Assembly (NCBI RefSeq): GCF_001485575.1 | Contig: NZ_BCNB01000006.1 | Coordinates: 1,178,001-1,242,000, forward strand | From: Haloarcula sp. CBA1127 | GTDB taxonomy: Archaea > Halobacteriota > Halobacteria > Halobacteriales > Haloarculaceae | Direction of reading: 5' to 3' | Length of the DNA stretch: 64,000 bases | Shown: piece after piece, positions 42,841 to 51,556 of the stretch | Layout: every line of letters starts with the position of its first letter | Position numbering within the stretch: position 1 is the first letter of the stretch | The notes under the pieces: model-generated | What the model was told of the DNA's origin: nothing | Databases searched by the model: none | Seen by the model: the letters and a program-made list of their open reading frames with translations, nothing else | Program-made: the position numbers and the translations under genes

Positions 42841-44139
42841 ATGAACTTCCCCGACCGAGGCGACGTGGATGCCCTCATTGACCCACAGCCGCTGCCGAAC
42901 TTCGCTCGCGTCCAGTACGAGCCGGAGACGGCCGCCGTCGATGACCCGTCTGCTGCGGTGCGGGCCGAACTCGACCGCCTCGATCTCGACGGGCTGGAAC
43001 CGGGCGCGACCGTTGCCGTTGCCGTCGGCAGCCGTGGCATTCACTGTATCGACGATATCGCCGAGGCTGTCGTCAAAGCTGTTCGCGACAAGGGTTTCGA
43101 GCCGGTCGTCGTCCCGGCGATGGGGAGCCACGGCGGGGCAACGCCCGAGGGCCAGCGTGAAGTGCTGGAAAGCCTGGGTATCACGGAATCGCGCCTCGAT
43201 GCCCCCATCGACGCTCGGATGGACACTGCACAGGTCGACACCGTCACCGTCGGTGACACCGAGTTTCCGGTCCACGTTTCGACGGCGGCACGGGAGGCGG
43301 ATGCCGTCGTCGTCGTGAACCGAGTGAAACCTCACACCAACTACAGTGGCCGCATTGAGAGCGGTCTGACGAAGATGACCGTCGTCGGGCTGGGCAAGCA
43401 ACACGGCGCGAAGGCGTTCCACTCGACAGCCATCAAGCAGGGGTACGTGGAGACGCTGGAAGCCGCACTCCCGGTTGTCGAGTCGGCACTGCCGCTGGTC
43501 GGCGGCGTGGCGCTGGTCGAGAACTTCCACGAGGAGACGGCCCACGTCGAGGCGATTCCAGCGGGCTCGTTCACCGACCGTGAGCCAGCGCTGCTGGAAC
43601 AGGCCTACGACGAGATGGCGACGCTCCCAGTCGACGATATCGACCTGCTCGTCGTCGACGAGCTCGGCAAGGACGTCTCCGGCGCGGGGATGGACACGAA
43701 CGTCATCGGCCGCTACCGCGTCCTCAACGCGCCAGACCCCGACGAACCGTCTATCAAGTTGCTGTACGCCCGCGGACTCACCGAGGCGACGAAGGGCAAC
43801 GGCAACGGTATCGGCCTGGCCGACATCACCCGCCGGGCCGCCGTCGACCAGCTGGACCTGCAGAAGACGTACGCGAACGCGCTCACCAGCGGCTCGACGG
43901 CGAAGGCGAAGCTCCCACTCGTTGCGCCGGACGACGAGTTCGCCATCCGGGCGGCGCTGTCCGCGCTCGGGGGCTACGATCCTGACACCGTCCGTATCGT
44001 CTGGATACAGACCACACAGGACCTCTCGACGCTCCACGTCTCCGAGCCGCTTGTCGGGGACCTGCCGAATGCCGCTACAGTTACCGACCGCGAGTCGCTC
44101 GCGTTCACCGACGGCACCGCGTCGTTTCTCGGGAACTGA
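42841..44139 (+). CDS. LarA-like (lactate racemase domain) protein
   Basis: 432 residues. GSRGIHCIDDIAEAVV, VPAMGSHGGATPEGQREVLESLGI and VNRVKPHTNYSGRIESGLTKM are the conserved parts of the LarA/DUF2088 superfamily. In nickel-pincer LarA a Lys lies 10 residues after the conserved His (H-x4-YSGG-x-K). Here the nearest Lys in KPHTNYSGRIESGLTK is 13 residues on, so the protein belongs to a divergent branch and racemase activity is uncertain. It faces a 2-hydroxyacid dehydrogenase gene across a 434-bp gap. A TTTTGTATG box about 30 bp upstream is a possible promoter. Confidence 0.75.
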   Translation: MNFPDRGDVDALIDPQPLPNFARVQYEPETAAVDDPSAAVRAELDRLDLDGLEPGATVAVAVGSRGIHCIDDIAEAVVKAVRDKGFEPVVVPAMGSHGGATPEGQREVLESLGITESRLDAPIDARMDTAQVDTVTVGDTEFPVHVSTAAREADAVVVVNRVKPHTNYSGRIESGLTKMTVVGLGKQHGAKAFHSTAIKQGYVETLEAALPVVESALPLVGGVALVENFHEETAHVEAIPAGSFTDREPALLEQAYDEMATLPVDDIDLLVVDELGKDVSGAGMDTNVIGRYRVLNAPDPDEPSIKLLYARGLTEATKGNGNGIGLADITRRAAVDQLDLQKTYANALTSGSTAKAKLPLVAPDDEFAIRAALSALGGYDPDTVRIVWIQTTQDLSTLHVSEPLVGDLPNAATVTDRESLAFTDGTASFLGN

Positions 44140-44573
44140 CTACCGGGTAGCGACGGTCCCCGTCATGCATCTGGAACAATTTCTAACAACTGTACATTCG
44201 TTTCCCTAGCCACAAAACCTCAGATAGATGAGACTATCGGAATAGGATTCAGTCTGAACTGGCAGCACTGGATGCAAGCAGAGGCACGAGTATTACTTCC
44301 ACTTTGAGGGAACCAATCCTATTGAGTGGATATATACATCTATATCGCGCCTACTATTCTCAGAAAGAAATGATTCGAGTATTTTAACGCGAATATGGAA
44401 TTGAAAGTAAGAAATAGTATAGCTTGCCCCTATCTAACTACAAGAGCCGATGAAAACGCAAGATCTGGAGACATACACGACTCAATTATCCTCAGACTCA
44501 GGTGTGTCCGGAAACTACCGGATACGTTCCACCAGGTCTGCCCTCTGAGTTACGCGAACAGTCGCCGAACCTG
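44140..44573. other. 434-bp AT-rich convergent intergenic region
   Basis: No gene supported. Small hairpins GATATA-TACATC-TATATC near 44337 and GTGTCCGG-AAACTA-CCGGATAC at 44504-44525 (one G-T pair) lie here, the latter 49 bp past the dehydrogenase stop, possibly acting as its terminator. The low GC suggests relic or acquired DNA. Confidence 0.4.
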
Positions 44574-47500
44574 TCATACCGACTGCTCGACTGTCGTGTC
44601 TGGTAGTTGCTCGGCGACGACCTCGATAGGGTGTGGCGGAATCTCGTCGACGCCGTCGCGGTCTCCCAACTGCGAGCGGCAGGAGCCGCCCGGAGCAACG
44701 ACGCGGTCACCATCGCTCTCATCGACTTCGTCGAACAGCAGCCGCCCGATAGTTTTCGAGAGGTCGTAGTGCTCGTCATGGTAGCCGAAGCTCCCGGCCA
44801 TGCCACAGCACGTCGAGTCCAGCGGGTCGACCTCGTAGCCGACGCGGCGCATGACGCCGACGGCGTGGTGGTCCTTGTTGGTCCCCTTCTGGTTACAGTG
44901 GCCGTGGTAGCTGACCGCGCCGGCAGCCCCCAGTGAGCGGTCCTCGACCGGCAGCGCGTCGTCGAGTCGGAACGTATCGAGGTATTCCAGCACGCCGTAG
45001 GCGCTGTCGGCCACTTGCGATACTGCCGACCCGTCGAGTAAGTCCAGATACTCGTCTTGGAACATCACGGCGTCGGAGGGTTCGACAAACACGACGTCCC
45101 AGCCGTCCGCGACGCGGTCCGACAGCCGATTTGCGTTCGTCTCGGCACGCTCGCGAGCGAGGTCCAGCATCCCGGTGGAGTACGCCGCCCGCCCGGACGG
45201 TGCAGTGTCGTCAGGGATGGTGACGTGGACGCCCGCGGCCTCCAGCGTTTCGACGGCGGCTTTGCCGGCGGCCGGGTACGAGTAATTCGTGTACGTGTCG
45301 GGGAACAGCAGGACTTTGCGGTCGGCCTCGGTCCGTGAGAGAGTCGAGCCGCCGCGGGCGTCGAACCAGTCCCGGAGCGTCTCCCGGCTGAAGGTGGGGA
45401 GTTCGCGCTCCGGCGCGATGCCGAACACTTTCTGCATGACCACCCGTGCGCCCGGGATGTCTGTCGCCCAGTTCGAGACCGGGGCCAGCGCCGACCCGAT
45501 TTTCGAGGCGGTGTCGATGTTGGCGAACAGGCGCTCCCGGAGGCTGGTCCCCTCCGCCTGGTGGTGTTGGTGTTTCAGTTCGGTCTTGAGTTTCGCCATG
45601 TCGACCCCGGTCGGGCAGTCGCTCTTGCAGCCCTTGCAGCCGACACAGAGGTCGAGCACTTCCTCCTGAAACCGGTCGGAATGGATCTCGTCCTCGTCTA
45701 AGTCGCCGCTGATAGCTGACCGGAGGAGGTTCGCGCGGCCCCGCGTCGTCTGGACCTCCTCCTCCGAGGCGCGGTATGTCGGACACATCACGTCTCCGTC
45801 GGTCTGGCGGCATGTCCCACAGCCGTTACACAGCTCGACGAGCTCCGAGAAGCCGCCTTCGTCCTCGAAGTCCAGCGTCGCCTGTGGCTCCAGAGATTGG
45901 TAGTCGGGCCCGTACCGGAGGTTCTCCCGCATGTCCGCACCGACCCCCCGGTCGGCATCAGGGCCGATATCCGCCGGCCCGTCGCGGTAGACGACGTTGC
46001 CCGGGTGCATCCACCACTGCGGGTCGAAGGCCGTCTTGACCTGTTTGAACGCGTCCCAGAGCGTCTCGCCGTACATCTTGGGCGTGAACTCTGTTCGGGC
46101 CATCCCATCGCCGTGCTCGCCGGAGAACGACCCCTTGTGTTCCAGCACGAGGTCGGTCACGTCGTCGGTGATAGAGTGCATGGCCTCGATGCCGGATTCC
46201 TCTTTCAGATTGAGAATCGGGCGGATGTGGAGCGTCCCGGAGCCGGCGTGGGCGAAGTATGCGGCGGAGGTGTCGTGGTCGGTCAGCACTTCCTCGAACT
46301 TCTCGACGTACTCCGCCAGTTCGGCCGGCGGGACCGTCGCGTCCTCAATGAATGGGTATGGCTTGGGGTCACCGTCCATCGACATCAGGAGCGGAATCGC
46401 CGCCTTCCGGAGCTTCCAGAGGTCGGCCTGATCCGCGTCGGTGTAAGCCTCGACCACGTCGAAAGCCGTTCCGTTATCGAGGAATCGCTCGTTCGTCCGC
46501 GCGATGGCCGCCTCGAAGTCATCGTGCAACTCCGAGTCGTATTCGAGCATCAGCGCGGCCGCCGCGCGGTCGGGAATCGGCTCGACGTACTCGGCGTAGC
46601 CGTCGGAGCCGGCCGCGAGCCTGAACACCTCGTCGTCCATCAGTTCGACTGCGCTGACGTCGTAGTCGAGCGCAACCGGGACGGCCTTCATCGCGTCCGC
46701 GAGCGTGTCGAAACAGTACAGCGCCAGCGCGGTCTCCTCGGGGACCGTCACCAGCGAGAGCTCGGCCTCGACGATGACCCCGAGGGTCCCCTCGCTCCCG
46801 ACGAACAGCTTCGCGAGGTTCAACACCCGCTCGCCGTCGTCGTTCTCGTAGATGACGCGGTCGAGGTTGTAGCCCGACACCCGGCGTTTGAGGTCCGGGT
46901 AACGCTCCTCGATCTCCTCGGCGTTCTCCTCGACGACTTGCCGGACCGTCCGGTAGATGTCGGCTTCCCGGTCGTCCTTGCTCACGATGTCGTCCCACTC
47001 CGGCGAGTCGATGACGACCTCGCGGGCGTGGATGAGTGAGCCATCAGAGAGGACGGCCTTCACCGCATCGGTGTAGGCGTCAGTGATGCCGTACCTGACG
47101 GAGTGTGCGCCAGTAGAATTGTTCCCGATGCCGCCGCCGACAGACGCGCGGTTCGACGACGCGGGGTCCGGAGCGAACTTCAGGCCGTACCCGGCCAGCG
47201 TGTCGTCTAAGTCGTCCTGCACCACGCCGGGCTGGATACGCACCGTCTGCTCGTCCGGCCGAATATCGAGGATGTCGTCCATGTGCCGGGACATATCCAG
47301 AACGACACAGCCCGGGCCGACAGTCTGCCCAGCGAGTGACGACCCGGTGCCGCGGGGTAGTATCGGAACGCCGTGGCTCGTCGCCACCTCGACGGCTGCC
47401 CGAACGTCGTCGATATCGGTCGGATACACGACTCCTGCCGGTTCGGCGCGGTAGATGCTTCCGTCCGTCGCGTACAGAATCCGAGCGTATTCGTCGAACT

Positions 47501-47621
47501 CAACCCCACCTGCGACCCGCGAACGGAGCACGTCCGCCAGGTCCCGATACGCGTCGACATCCGGTCGATCCAGGTCCAGTTCCTGTGCTGACCAGGTGTC
47601 CTCGACATTTTCGATCGCCAT
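44574..47621 (-). CDS. FAD/Fe-S 2-hydroxyacid (D-lactate/glycolate) dehydrogenase, GlcD-GlcF fusion
   Basis: 1015 residues. About 55-235 is an FAD-binding PCMH domain (GVPILPRGTGSSLAGQTVG, NNSTGAHSVRYG), and about 270-560 is the FAD-oxidase C-terminal domain (FAHAGSGTLHIRP, GEHGDGMARTEF). Two 4Fe-4S motifs follow near 620 (CNGCGTCRQTDGDVMCP) and 670 (CVGCKGCKSDCPTG). Two cysteine-rich CCG units end the protein (SYHGHCNQKG, CCGMAGSFGYHDEHY). This is the fused form of glycolate oxidase GlcD plus GlcF / Dld-II. It oxidises D-lactate or similar acids to oxoacids and passes electrons to the respiratory chain. Confidence 0.88.
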   Translation of the reverse strand: MAIENVEDTWSAQELDLDRPDVDAYRDLADVLRSRVAGGVEFDEYARILYATDGSIYRAEPAGVVYPTDIDDVRAAVEVATSHGVPILPRGTGSSLAGQTVGPGCVVLDMSRHMDDILDIRPDEQTVRIQPGVVQDDLDDTLAGYGLKFAPDPASSNRASVGGGIGNNSTGAHSVRYGITDAYTDAVKAVLSDGSLIHAREVVIDSPEWDDIVSKDDREADIYRTVRQVVEENAEEIEERYPDLKRRVSGYNLDRVIYENDDGERVLNLAKLFVGSEGTLGVIVEAELSLVTVPEETALALYCFDTLADAMKAVPVALDYDVSAVELMDDEVFRLAAGSDGYAEYVEPIPDRAAAALMLEYDSELHDDFEAAIARTNERFLDNGTAFDVVEAYTDADQADLWKLRKAAIPLLMSMDGDPKPYPFIEDATVPPAELAEYVEKFEEVLTDHDTSAAYFAHAGSGTLHIRPILNLKEESGIEAMHSITDDVTDLVLEHKGSFSGEHGDGMARTEFTPKMYGETLWDAFKQVKTAFDPQWWMHPGNVVYRDGPADIGPDADRGVGADMRENLRYGPDYQSLEPQATLDFEDEGGFSELVELCNGCGTCRQTDGDVMCPTYRASEEEVQTTRGRANLLRSAISGDLDEDEIHSDRFQEEVLDLCVGCKGCKSDCPTGVDMAKLKTELKHQHHQAEGTSLRERLFANIDTASKIGSALAPVSNWATDIPGARVVMQKVFGIAPERELPTFSRETLRDWFDARGGSTLSRTEADRKVLLFPDTYTNYSYPAAGKAAVETLEAAGVHVTIPDDTAPSGRAAYSTGMLDLARERAETNANRLSDRVADGWDVVFVEPSDAVMFQDEYLDLLDGSAVSQVADSAYGVLEYLDTFRLDDALPVEDRSLGAAGAVSYHGHCNQKGTNKDHHAVGVMRRVGYEVDPLDSTCCGMAGSFGYHDEHYDLSKTIGRLLFDEVDESDGDRVVAPGGSCRSQLGDRDGVDEIPPHPIEVVAEQLPDTTVEQSV

Positions 47622-47722
47622 ACGGGCATTCAGGAGTAATAATCATTAAAGTCTATGGCATGCGGTCACAATTCGCTCTTGACGCCCGCCAGCTATTTGC
47701 CCGAGGGCACTGGAAGCGATGT

Positions 47723-48103
47723 ATGGCCAGTGCAAGCATACTCCACATATGCCTGAACGTCGCCGACGCCACAGAATCGATCGCGTTCTACGAGCAGTTC
47801 GGTTTCGAGGAGTCCTGGCAGTTCACCACGCCGGACGGCGAGACGACGAACTACTACGTGGCCGACGACAGCGGCGTCGAGCTGCAACTATCGGAAACCA
47901 ACGGGGAGACGAGCTTCGAGATGGGGTCCGGCTGGGACCACCTCGCACTCGGCGTGGACGACGTCGACGCGACGGTCGAGCGAATCGACCACCACGGTGT
48001 CGTCAAAGAGCCAGGTCCACAGCCGGAAGCCGGTGCGTACACGGCCTTCGTCGCTGACCCCGACGGCCATCACGTCGAACTCATCGAACCCCTCGAAGAC
48101 TGA
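47723..48103 (+). CDS. Glyoxalase/VOC-family metalloprotein
   Basis: 126 residues from ATG 47723. Two beta-alpha-beta3 repeats: SILHICLNVADATESIAFYEQFGF (His8 as first metal ligand) through GVELQLSET, then GWDHLALGVDDVDATVERI (second His) through FVADPDGHHVELIEP (final Glu). All four metal ligands of lactoylglutathione-lyase-like VOC enzymes seem present. A glyoxalase I-like or epimerase-like role on a 2-hydroxyacyl or methylglyoxal adduct is possible. Divergent from the 2-hydroxyacid dehydrogenase, convergent with aceB. Confidence 0.8.
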   Translation: MASASILHICLNVADATESIAFYEQFGFEESWQFTTPDGETTNYYVADDSGVELQLSETNGETSFEMGSGWDHLALGVDDVDATVERIDHHGVVKEPGPQPEAGAYTAFVADPDGHHVELIEPLED

Positions 48104-48146
48104 ACCGCGCCCACGGCGTTTCGAGTGACGAAACGGTGCGCGCCCG

Positions 48147-49454
48147 TCAGTTCCCGACAGCCGTGGCGCGTTCGACGATGTCAGCCCCGTACATCTCCTC
48201 CAGTTCCTCGTGCTGGTCCGGCCGGTGCTCGTACACGTCCTGGAACAGCGTAATGGGCGTCTGAGCGGCCTGATAGGTCGCTTCGTCCCACATCCGGTCT
48301 TTGCTGATGTCGACCTCGACGCCATCAATGACCAGCGTGGCGGCCTGGGTCATCGCAATGGCACCCTTGCCGGCCTCCTTCGCGGCTTCGAACTCCTCCA
48401 TCGAGTCGACGATATCGTTCATGCTCGGGATGTAGGCGGTGCGGTCGAGCAGTTCCTCAGTGAGTTCGTCCTCGTCCAGTTCCAGTCGCTCACCGCCCGC
48501 CTGCAGGACGTAGCCGCCGTCGCCGTCCGCCTCCAGCGAGAGGTCGTCGCCGTCGTACACCTGCTTGCCGTCCCGTGCTTCGAGTTCGACTTCCTGACCG
48601 CCGGCTTCGAGCAGCCAGCTCCCAGTCTTCGGCGGCAGTGGGGCCGTGTTCGCCTCGACGACTTGGCCCGGCGTCAATGACCAGATGCCGGTCATCCCCT
48701 TCGCACGGTTGTCCTGCATCCGCTCGCGGTACCCCTCGACATCCCGGATGTCGTCGTACGGGCCGTCGACGGCGATGAGGCCCGCGGCGCTGGCACCCCG
48801 GGAGGTGTTGTGGCGCAGTTCCGGCCACGGCGGAAGCTCGCCAGTGGGCGTCATCGCGCGCATGTCCTTCGTGTAGTCGACTTCGCCGTCGACGAGCAGG
48901 AACATGCGTTCGAGGTTGTTCGAGGGCTTGCCCATCTCGTCCCGCAGGTCGCCCATCGCCAGTTCGGCCTCGCCGCTCTCGACGATGACCGACATAGAGA
49001 GGCTCCCTTCTTCGAGCCCGTGTTCGTTCTCGATGATTGTGAAGAACTCATCGGCTTTCTTCCAGTCGTCGATGTCACCAACCTCCGGAATCACGAAGCC
49101 GTCGATGTGCTCGACCGCGCCGTTCTCGGGGTCCGTGATCTCCAGCATCTGCTGGAAGCCCTGATAGCGGGTCGCTGGGGACTCGCGGTGCCAGACGACG
49201 CGCGGGTGGATCTCGCCGGGGAACTCAGCGCCCTGGTTGGCGACGACGTCGATGATGTTCTCGACACCCTCGTCGCGCATATTCGGTGCCGTCGCGTCTT
49301 CGTTGTCCGGGACCCAGACGTCCGGGGCCTGCAGGCCACGGAGCTGGCCGGCGCTCCGCAGCATCTTCGCAGAGTCATCCTCACCGTCCACTGCTGTCGG
49401 CGATGTAAAGAACGTTCTGACGAACTCGCGGTCGTAGTGTCGCGTCACACTCAT
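48147..49454 (-). CDS. aceB: Malate synthase, haloarchaeal type
   Basis: 435 residues. The sequence follows the distinct short malate synthase of haloarchaea (known from Haloferax volcanii AceB): FVRTFFTSPTAVDGEDDSAK, APDVWVPDNEDATAP, GEIHPRVVWHRESPATRY, GIWSLTPGQVVEANTAP. It condenses glyoxylate and acetyl-CoA to malate. It lacks the long domain of bacterial AceB/GlcB. No isocitrate lyase gene is next to it, so the glyoxylate may come from the methylaspartate cycle or from glycolate oxidation by the neighbouring dehydrogenase. A TATA-like AGATTTAAG lies about 35 bp upstream and a GAGGTGA close to the ATG. Confidence 0.9.
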   Translation of the reverse strand: MSVTRHYDREFVRTFFTSPTAVDGEDDSAKMLRSAGQLRGLQAPDVWVPDNEDATAPNMRDEGVENIIDVVANQGAEFPGEIHPRVVWHRESPATRYQGFQQMLEITDPENGAVEHIDGFVIPEVGDIDDWKKADEFFTIIENEHGLEEGSLSMSVIVESGEAELAMGDLRDEMGKPSNNLERMFLLVDGEVDYTKDMRAMTPTGELPPWPELRHNTSRGASAAGLIAVDGPYDDIRDVEGYRERMQDNRAKGMTGIWSLTPGQVVEANTAPLPPKTGSWLLEAGGQEVELEARDGKQVYDGDDLSLEADGDGGYVLQAGGERLELDEDELTEELLDRTAYIPSMNDIVDSMEEFEAAKEAGKGAIAMTQAATLVIDGVEVDISKDRMWDEATYQAAQTPITLFQDVYEHRPDQHEELEEMYGADIVERATAVGN

Positions 49455-49868
49455 AACTCACCTCAAAGAACCCGACGGAACCGCTTAAATCTACCGTCCA
49501 CTATCGACCGAAACATCGACGAGAGCGGTCGTTCCACCGTCTTTCATTGGATTCGAAAATACGAAATATATCTGCTATCTTTTCTTTCACTACTCGCTCG
49601 CCCGGACGACACAACGGTCGACGGCGCACACTGGTCTGTCGGTATCTTGTGGCCGTTCGGTCGCCACATCACGGAGTCACCGGCGACTTCGACCGGTGGC
49701 TTCGCGCCAGTGAATCCGATTTTCCGTTTCGTCTTTTCGAATACCCGTGCCGGTCGAAGAATTCAATGACGTCCCTCTCGCCGTACGTTCAGTCCCGGAA
49801 GCTACCGCAGAGCGGTTGTCACAGCCGATACGGCAATTTTATTCGAGCGGCGCCAGAACTGGTGACTA
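49455..49868. other. 414-bp divergent intergenic region (aceB / IclR)
   Basis: No gene supported. Contains the aceB promoter (AGATTTAAG on the minus strand, about 49484-49492) and, close to the IclR ATG, a plus-strand TTTTATTC near 49836. A divergent regulator and target would be controlled here, but no convincing palindrome was found. Confidence 0.4.
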
Positions 49869-50633
49869 ATGACACGGGCAAAAACGGACTCGGTCCGGGC
49901 GACGCAGACTTCGCTGGCGGTACTCTCGGGTATCAAAGACCTCGGCGGGAGTGCGACGCTGGTCGAACTCGCTGACTCGCTGGAGCCGGCCAAGAGCACG
50001 ATATACAAACACCTGGTGACGCTGGAAGACGAGGGACTAGTCGTCGAACGGGACGGCGAGTACCGCATCGGGCTCCGGTGGCTGGAGTTCGGGGGCATGG
50101 CACAGCGCTATGATGGCATCTACGAAGTCGCAAAGCCCGAGGTCAGACGGATGGCCGTCGAGACCGGCGAACTGGCGAACCTGATGATCGAGGAGCAGGG
50201 CTACGGTATCTACATCCACACGACCAGCGGCGACCAGGCAGTCGCGCTCGATACGCGCCTCGGGAAACGCATCCACCTCCACAAGACCGCCATCGGCAAA
50301 GCGCTCCTGTCGAGTTTCGACGACGACCGGGTCACGGAAATCATCGAGACCCGTGGGCTGCCGGCCGAGACGGACAACACCATTACAGACCGCGAGACGC
50401 TGTTTGCGGAACTGGAAACGATCCGAGAACGCGGCGTCGCCGACGACACCGAGGAGCGGGTCGACGGGACCGGCTGTGTCGGGGTTCCTATCGATACCGG
50501 CGACCGTCGCGAGGCCGCCATCAGCATCACCGCGCCCATCAACCGGTTGCAATCGCCGGGCCGCAAGGCACAGCTCATCGACACGGTACAGCAGGCTGCC
50601 AACGTCATCGAGGTCAATCTGGCCCACGAGTAA
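49869..50633 (+). CDS. IclR-family transcriptional regulator
   Basis: 254 residues. Winged helix at about 10-70: TSLAVLSGIKDLGGSATLVELADSLEPAKSTIYKHLVTL (HTH in DSLEPAKSTIYKHL). The effector-binding domain includes LGKRIHLHKTAIGKALLSSF and GTGCVGVPIDTGDRREAAISITAPINRL, as in IclR proteins. It is divergent from aceB, which makes aceB and the hydroxyacid genes plausible targets. IclR in E. coli represses the glyoxylate operon, though the proteins are not orthologous. Start ATG 49869 follows a TATA-like element by about 30 bp. Confidence 0.87.
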   Translation: MTRAKTDSVRATQTSLAVLSGIKDLGGSATLVELADSLEPAKSTIYKHLVTLEDEGLVVERDGEYRIGLRWLEFGGMAQRYDGIYEVAKPEVRRMAVETGELANLMIEEQGYGIYIHTTSGDQAVALDTRLGKRIHLHKTAIGKALLSSFDDDRVTEIIETRGLPAETDNTITDRETLFAELETIRERGVADDTEERVDGTGCVGVPIDTGDRREAAISITAPINRLQSPGRKAQLIDTVQQAANVIEVNLAHE

Positions 50634-51123
50634 CCACGCTGTCTGTGGTCTCGCCAGATCAACCAAGTTCCATCGCCGACAGCTGGCTGATACCCGGTGG
50701 AATCTAATACTAGTACAGTTGTTATTCGACAGCCGAGTACCCGTGCCGTGGTGGACAGGTCGGACTGCATCAGAGAAGAACACTCCGCTCCATATATCTC
50801 CATGTAACCATAGAATCTGACTACTGTAGCCCTGTATAGTATCTTATAGCCTATTTTGCAGAGAGGATTTTAATAGACAAGCACAGATAGCTAAAAATGG
50901 CTATTTATAGGCATAATATAGGTGCAAAAGAAGAGATAAACTGCAAATTGGCCACAAAGATTCGAATGAAGATTTTGAACGCCGAAATGAGATGTATCTC
51001 TGCCAGAGATACGTCTATCCAGACGCATCGGTGTCAGTTGTCGCTATCCGGAGTTCCAAACATAGCTGGTGGACGACCACCGGCTGGTGTTGTGACTGGA
51101 CTGTTCTTGCGAAGAGCGAACGA
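50634..51123. other. 490-bp AT-rich gap with a strong hairpin
   Basis: No convincing protein frame; reading frames at 50897-51451 and 50992-51285 change character where they pass into the antisense of the next gene. The region holds GGATTTTAATAG near 50866 (promoter-like), the 12-bp hairpin at 50990-51016 and a 7-bp hairpin CTGGTGG-ACGA-CCACCGG at 51066-51083. Confidence 0.45.
50990..51016 (+). ncRNA. Candidate RNA hairpin, 12-bp stem with GCC loop
   Basis: AGATGTATCTCT-GCC-AGAGATACGTCT: twelve pairs, all Watson-Crick except one T-G at 50993/51013, which is a U-G wobble on the plus strand. A promoter-like TTTTAATA about 120 bp upstream would transcribe it. Transcript and function are inferred only. 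Confidence 0.35.
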
Positions 51124-51459
51124 TTATCGATACCACAGAGCCACGACGAGGATACCAAAGTACGTTATGAGCCCCCAGCACGCCGCGGCGACGACGACTG
51201 GACCCAGAAAGACTGCGAATCCGCCAGCAACACCCAGAAGCGTGACAGCCGAAGCCGTCCGCACGCCGCGGCGCTCCCACAGTGACGCCACAGGTGTGTC
51301 GAGGATGAACAGCGCTTCGACACCCAGTGCGCCGATTACCCCGACGGCGACGGCGGATTCGGCCCAGAGCGTGTCGAGTGCACCGGCCCGGCGAAGATAC
51401 GCGACAAGCACCAGTCCACAGAGCAGGGCAAACCCGGCATCGCGTCGGTAGCTGGGCAC
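51124..51459 (-). CDS. Small multi-span membrane protein
   Basis: 111 residues with four hydrophobic segments (AGFALLCGLVLVAYL, AVAVGVIGALGVEALFIL, ASAVTLLGVAGGFAVFLGPV, CWGLITYFGILVVALW) and short charged loops (RRAG, ERRGVR). No family recognised. It ends the minus-strand side of the gap and is divergent from the amylase gene by 97 bp. Composition is typical for a haloarchaeal membrane protein. Confidence 0.6.
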   Translation of the reverse strand: MPSYRRDAGFALLCGLVLVAYLRRAGALDTLWAESAVAVGVIGALGVEALFILDTPVASLWERRGVRTASAVTLLGVAGGFAVFLGPVVVAAACWGLITYFGILVVALWYR

Positions 51460-51556
51460 AGGGACGGTACACGCCGTAGCCAGAAAGCGGTGCTGCCGGC
51501 GGCGGGACGCTCGCGGCTACCCCAAGTACAAAGACACTGTCAATCGCAGTGAACCT

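Noticed and set aside
41695..44037. A 780-codon open frame on the minus strand across the hydrolase and LarA-like genes
   Set aside because: It is an antisense shadow of GC-rich genes with clear family motifs on the plus strand; the translation is Arg/Asp/Val-rich without motifs.
45897..47039. A 380-codon plus-strand frame
   Set aside because: Antisense shadow of the FAD/Fe-S dehydrogenase gene.
50897..51451. A 184-codon frame, possible transposase relic
   Set aside because: Its second half is antisense to a membrane-protein gene and the first half shows no DDE, TnpB or other transposase motif.
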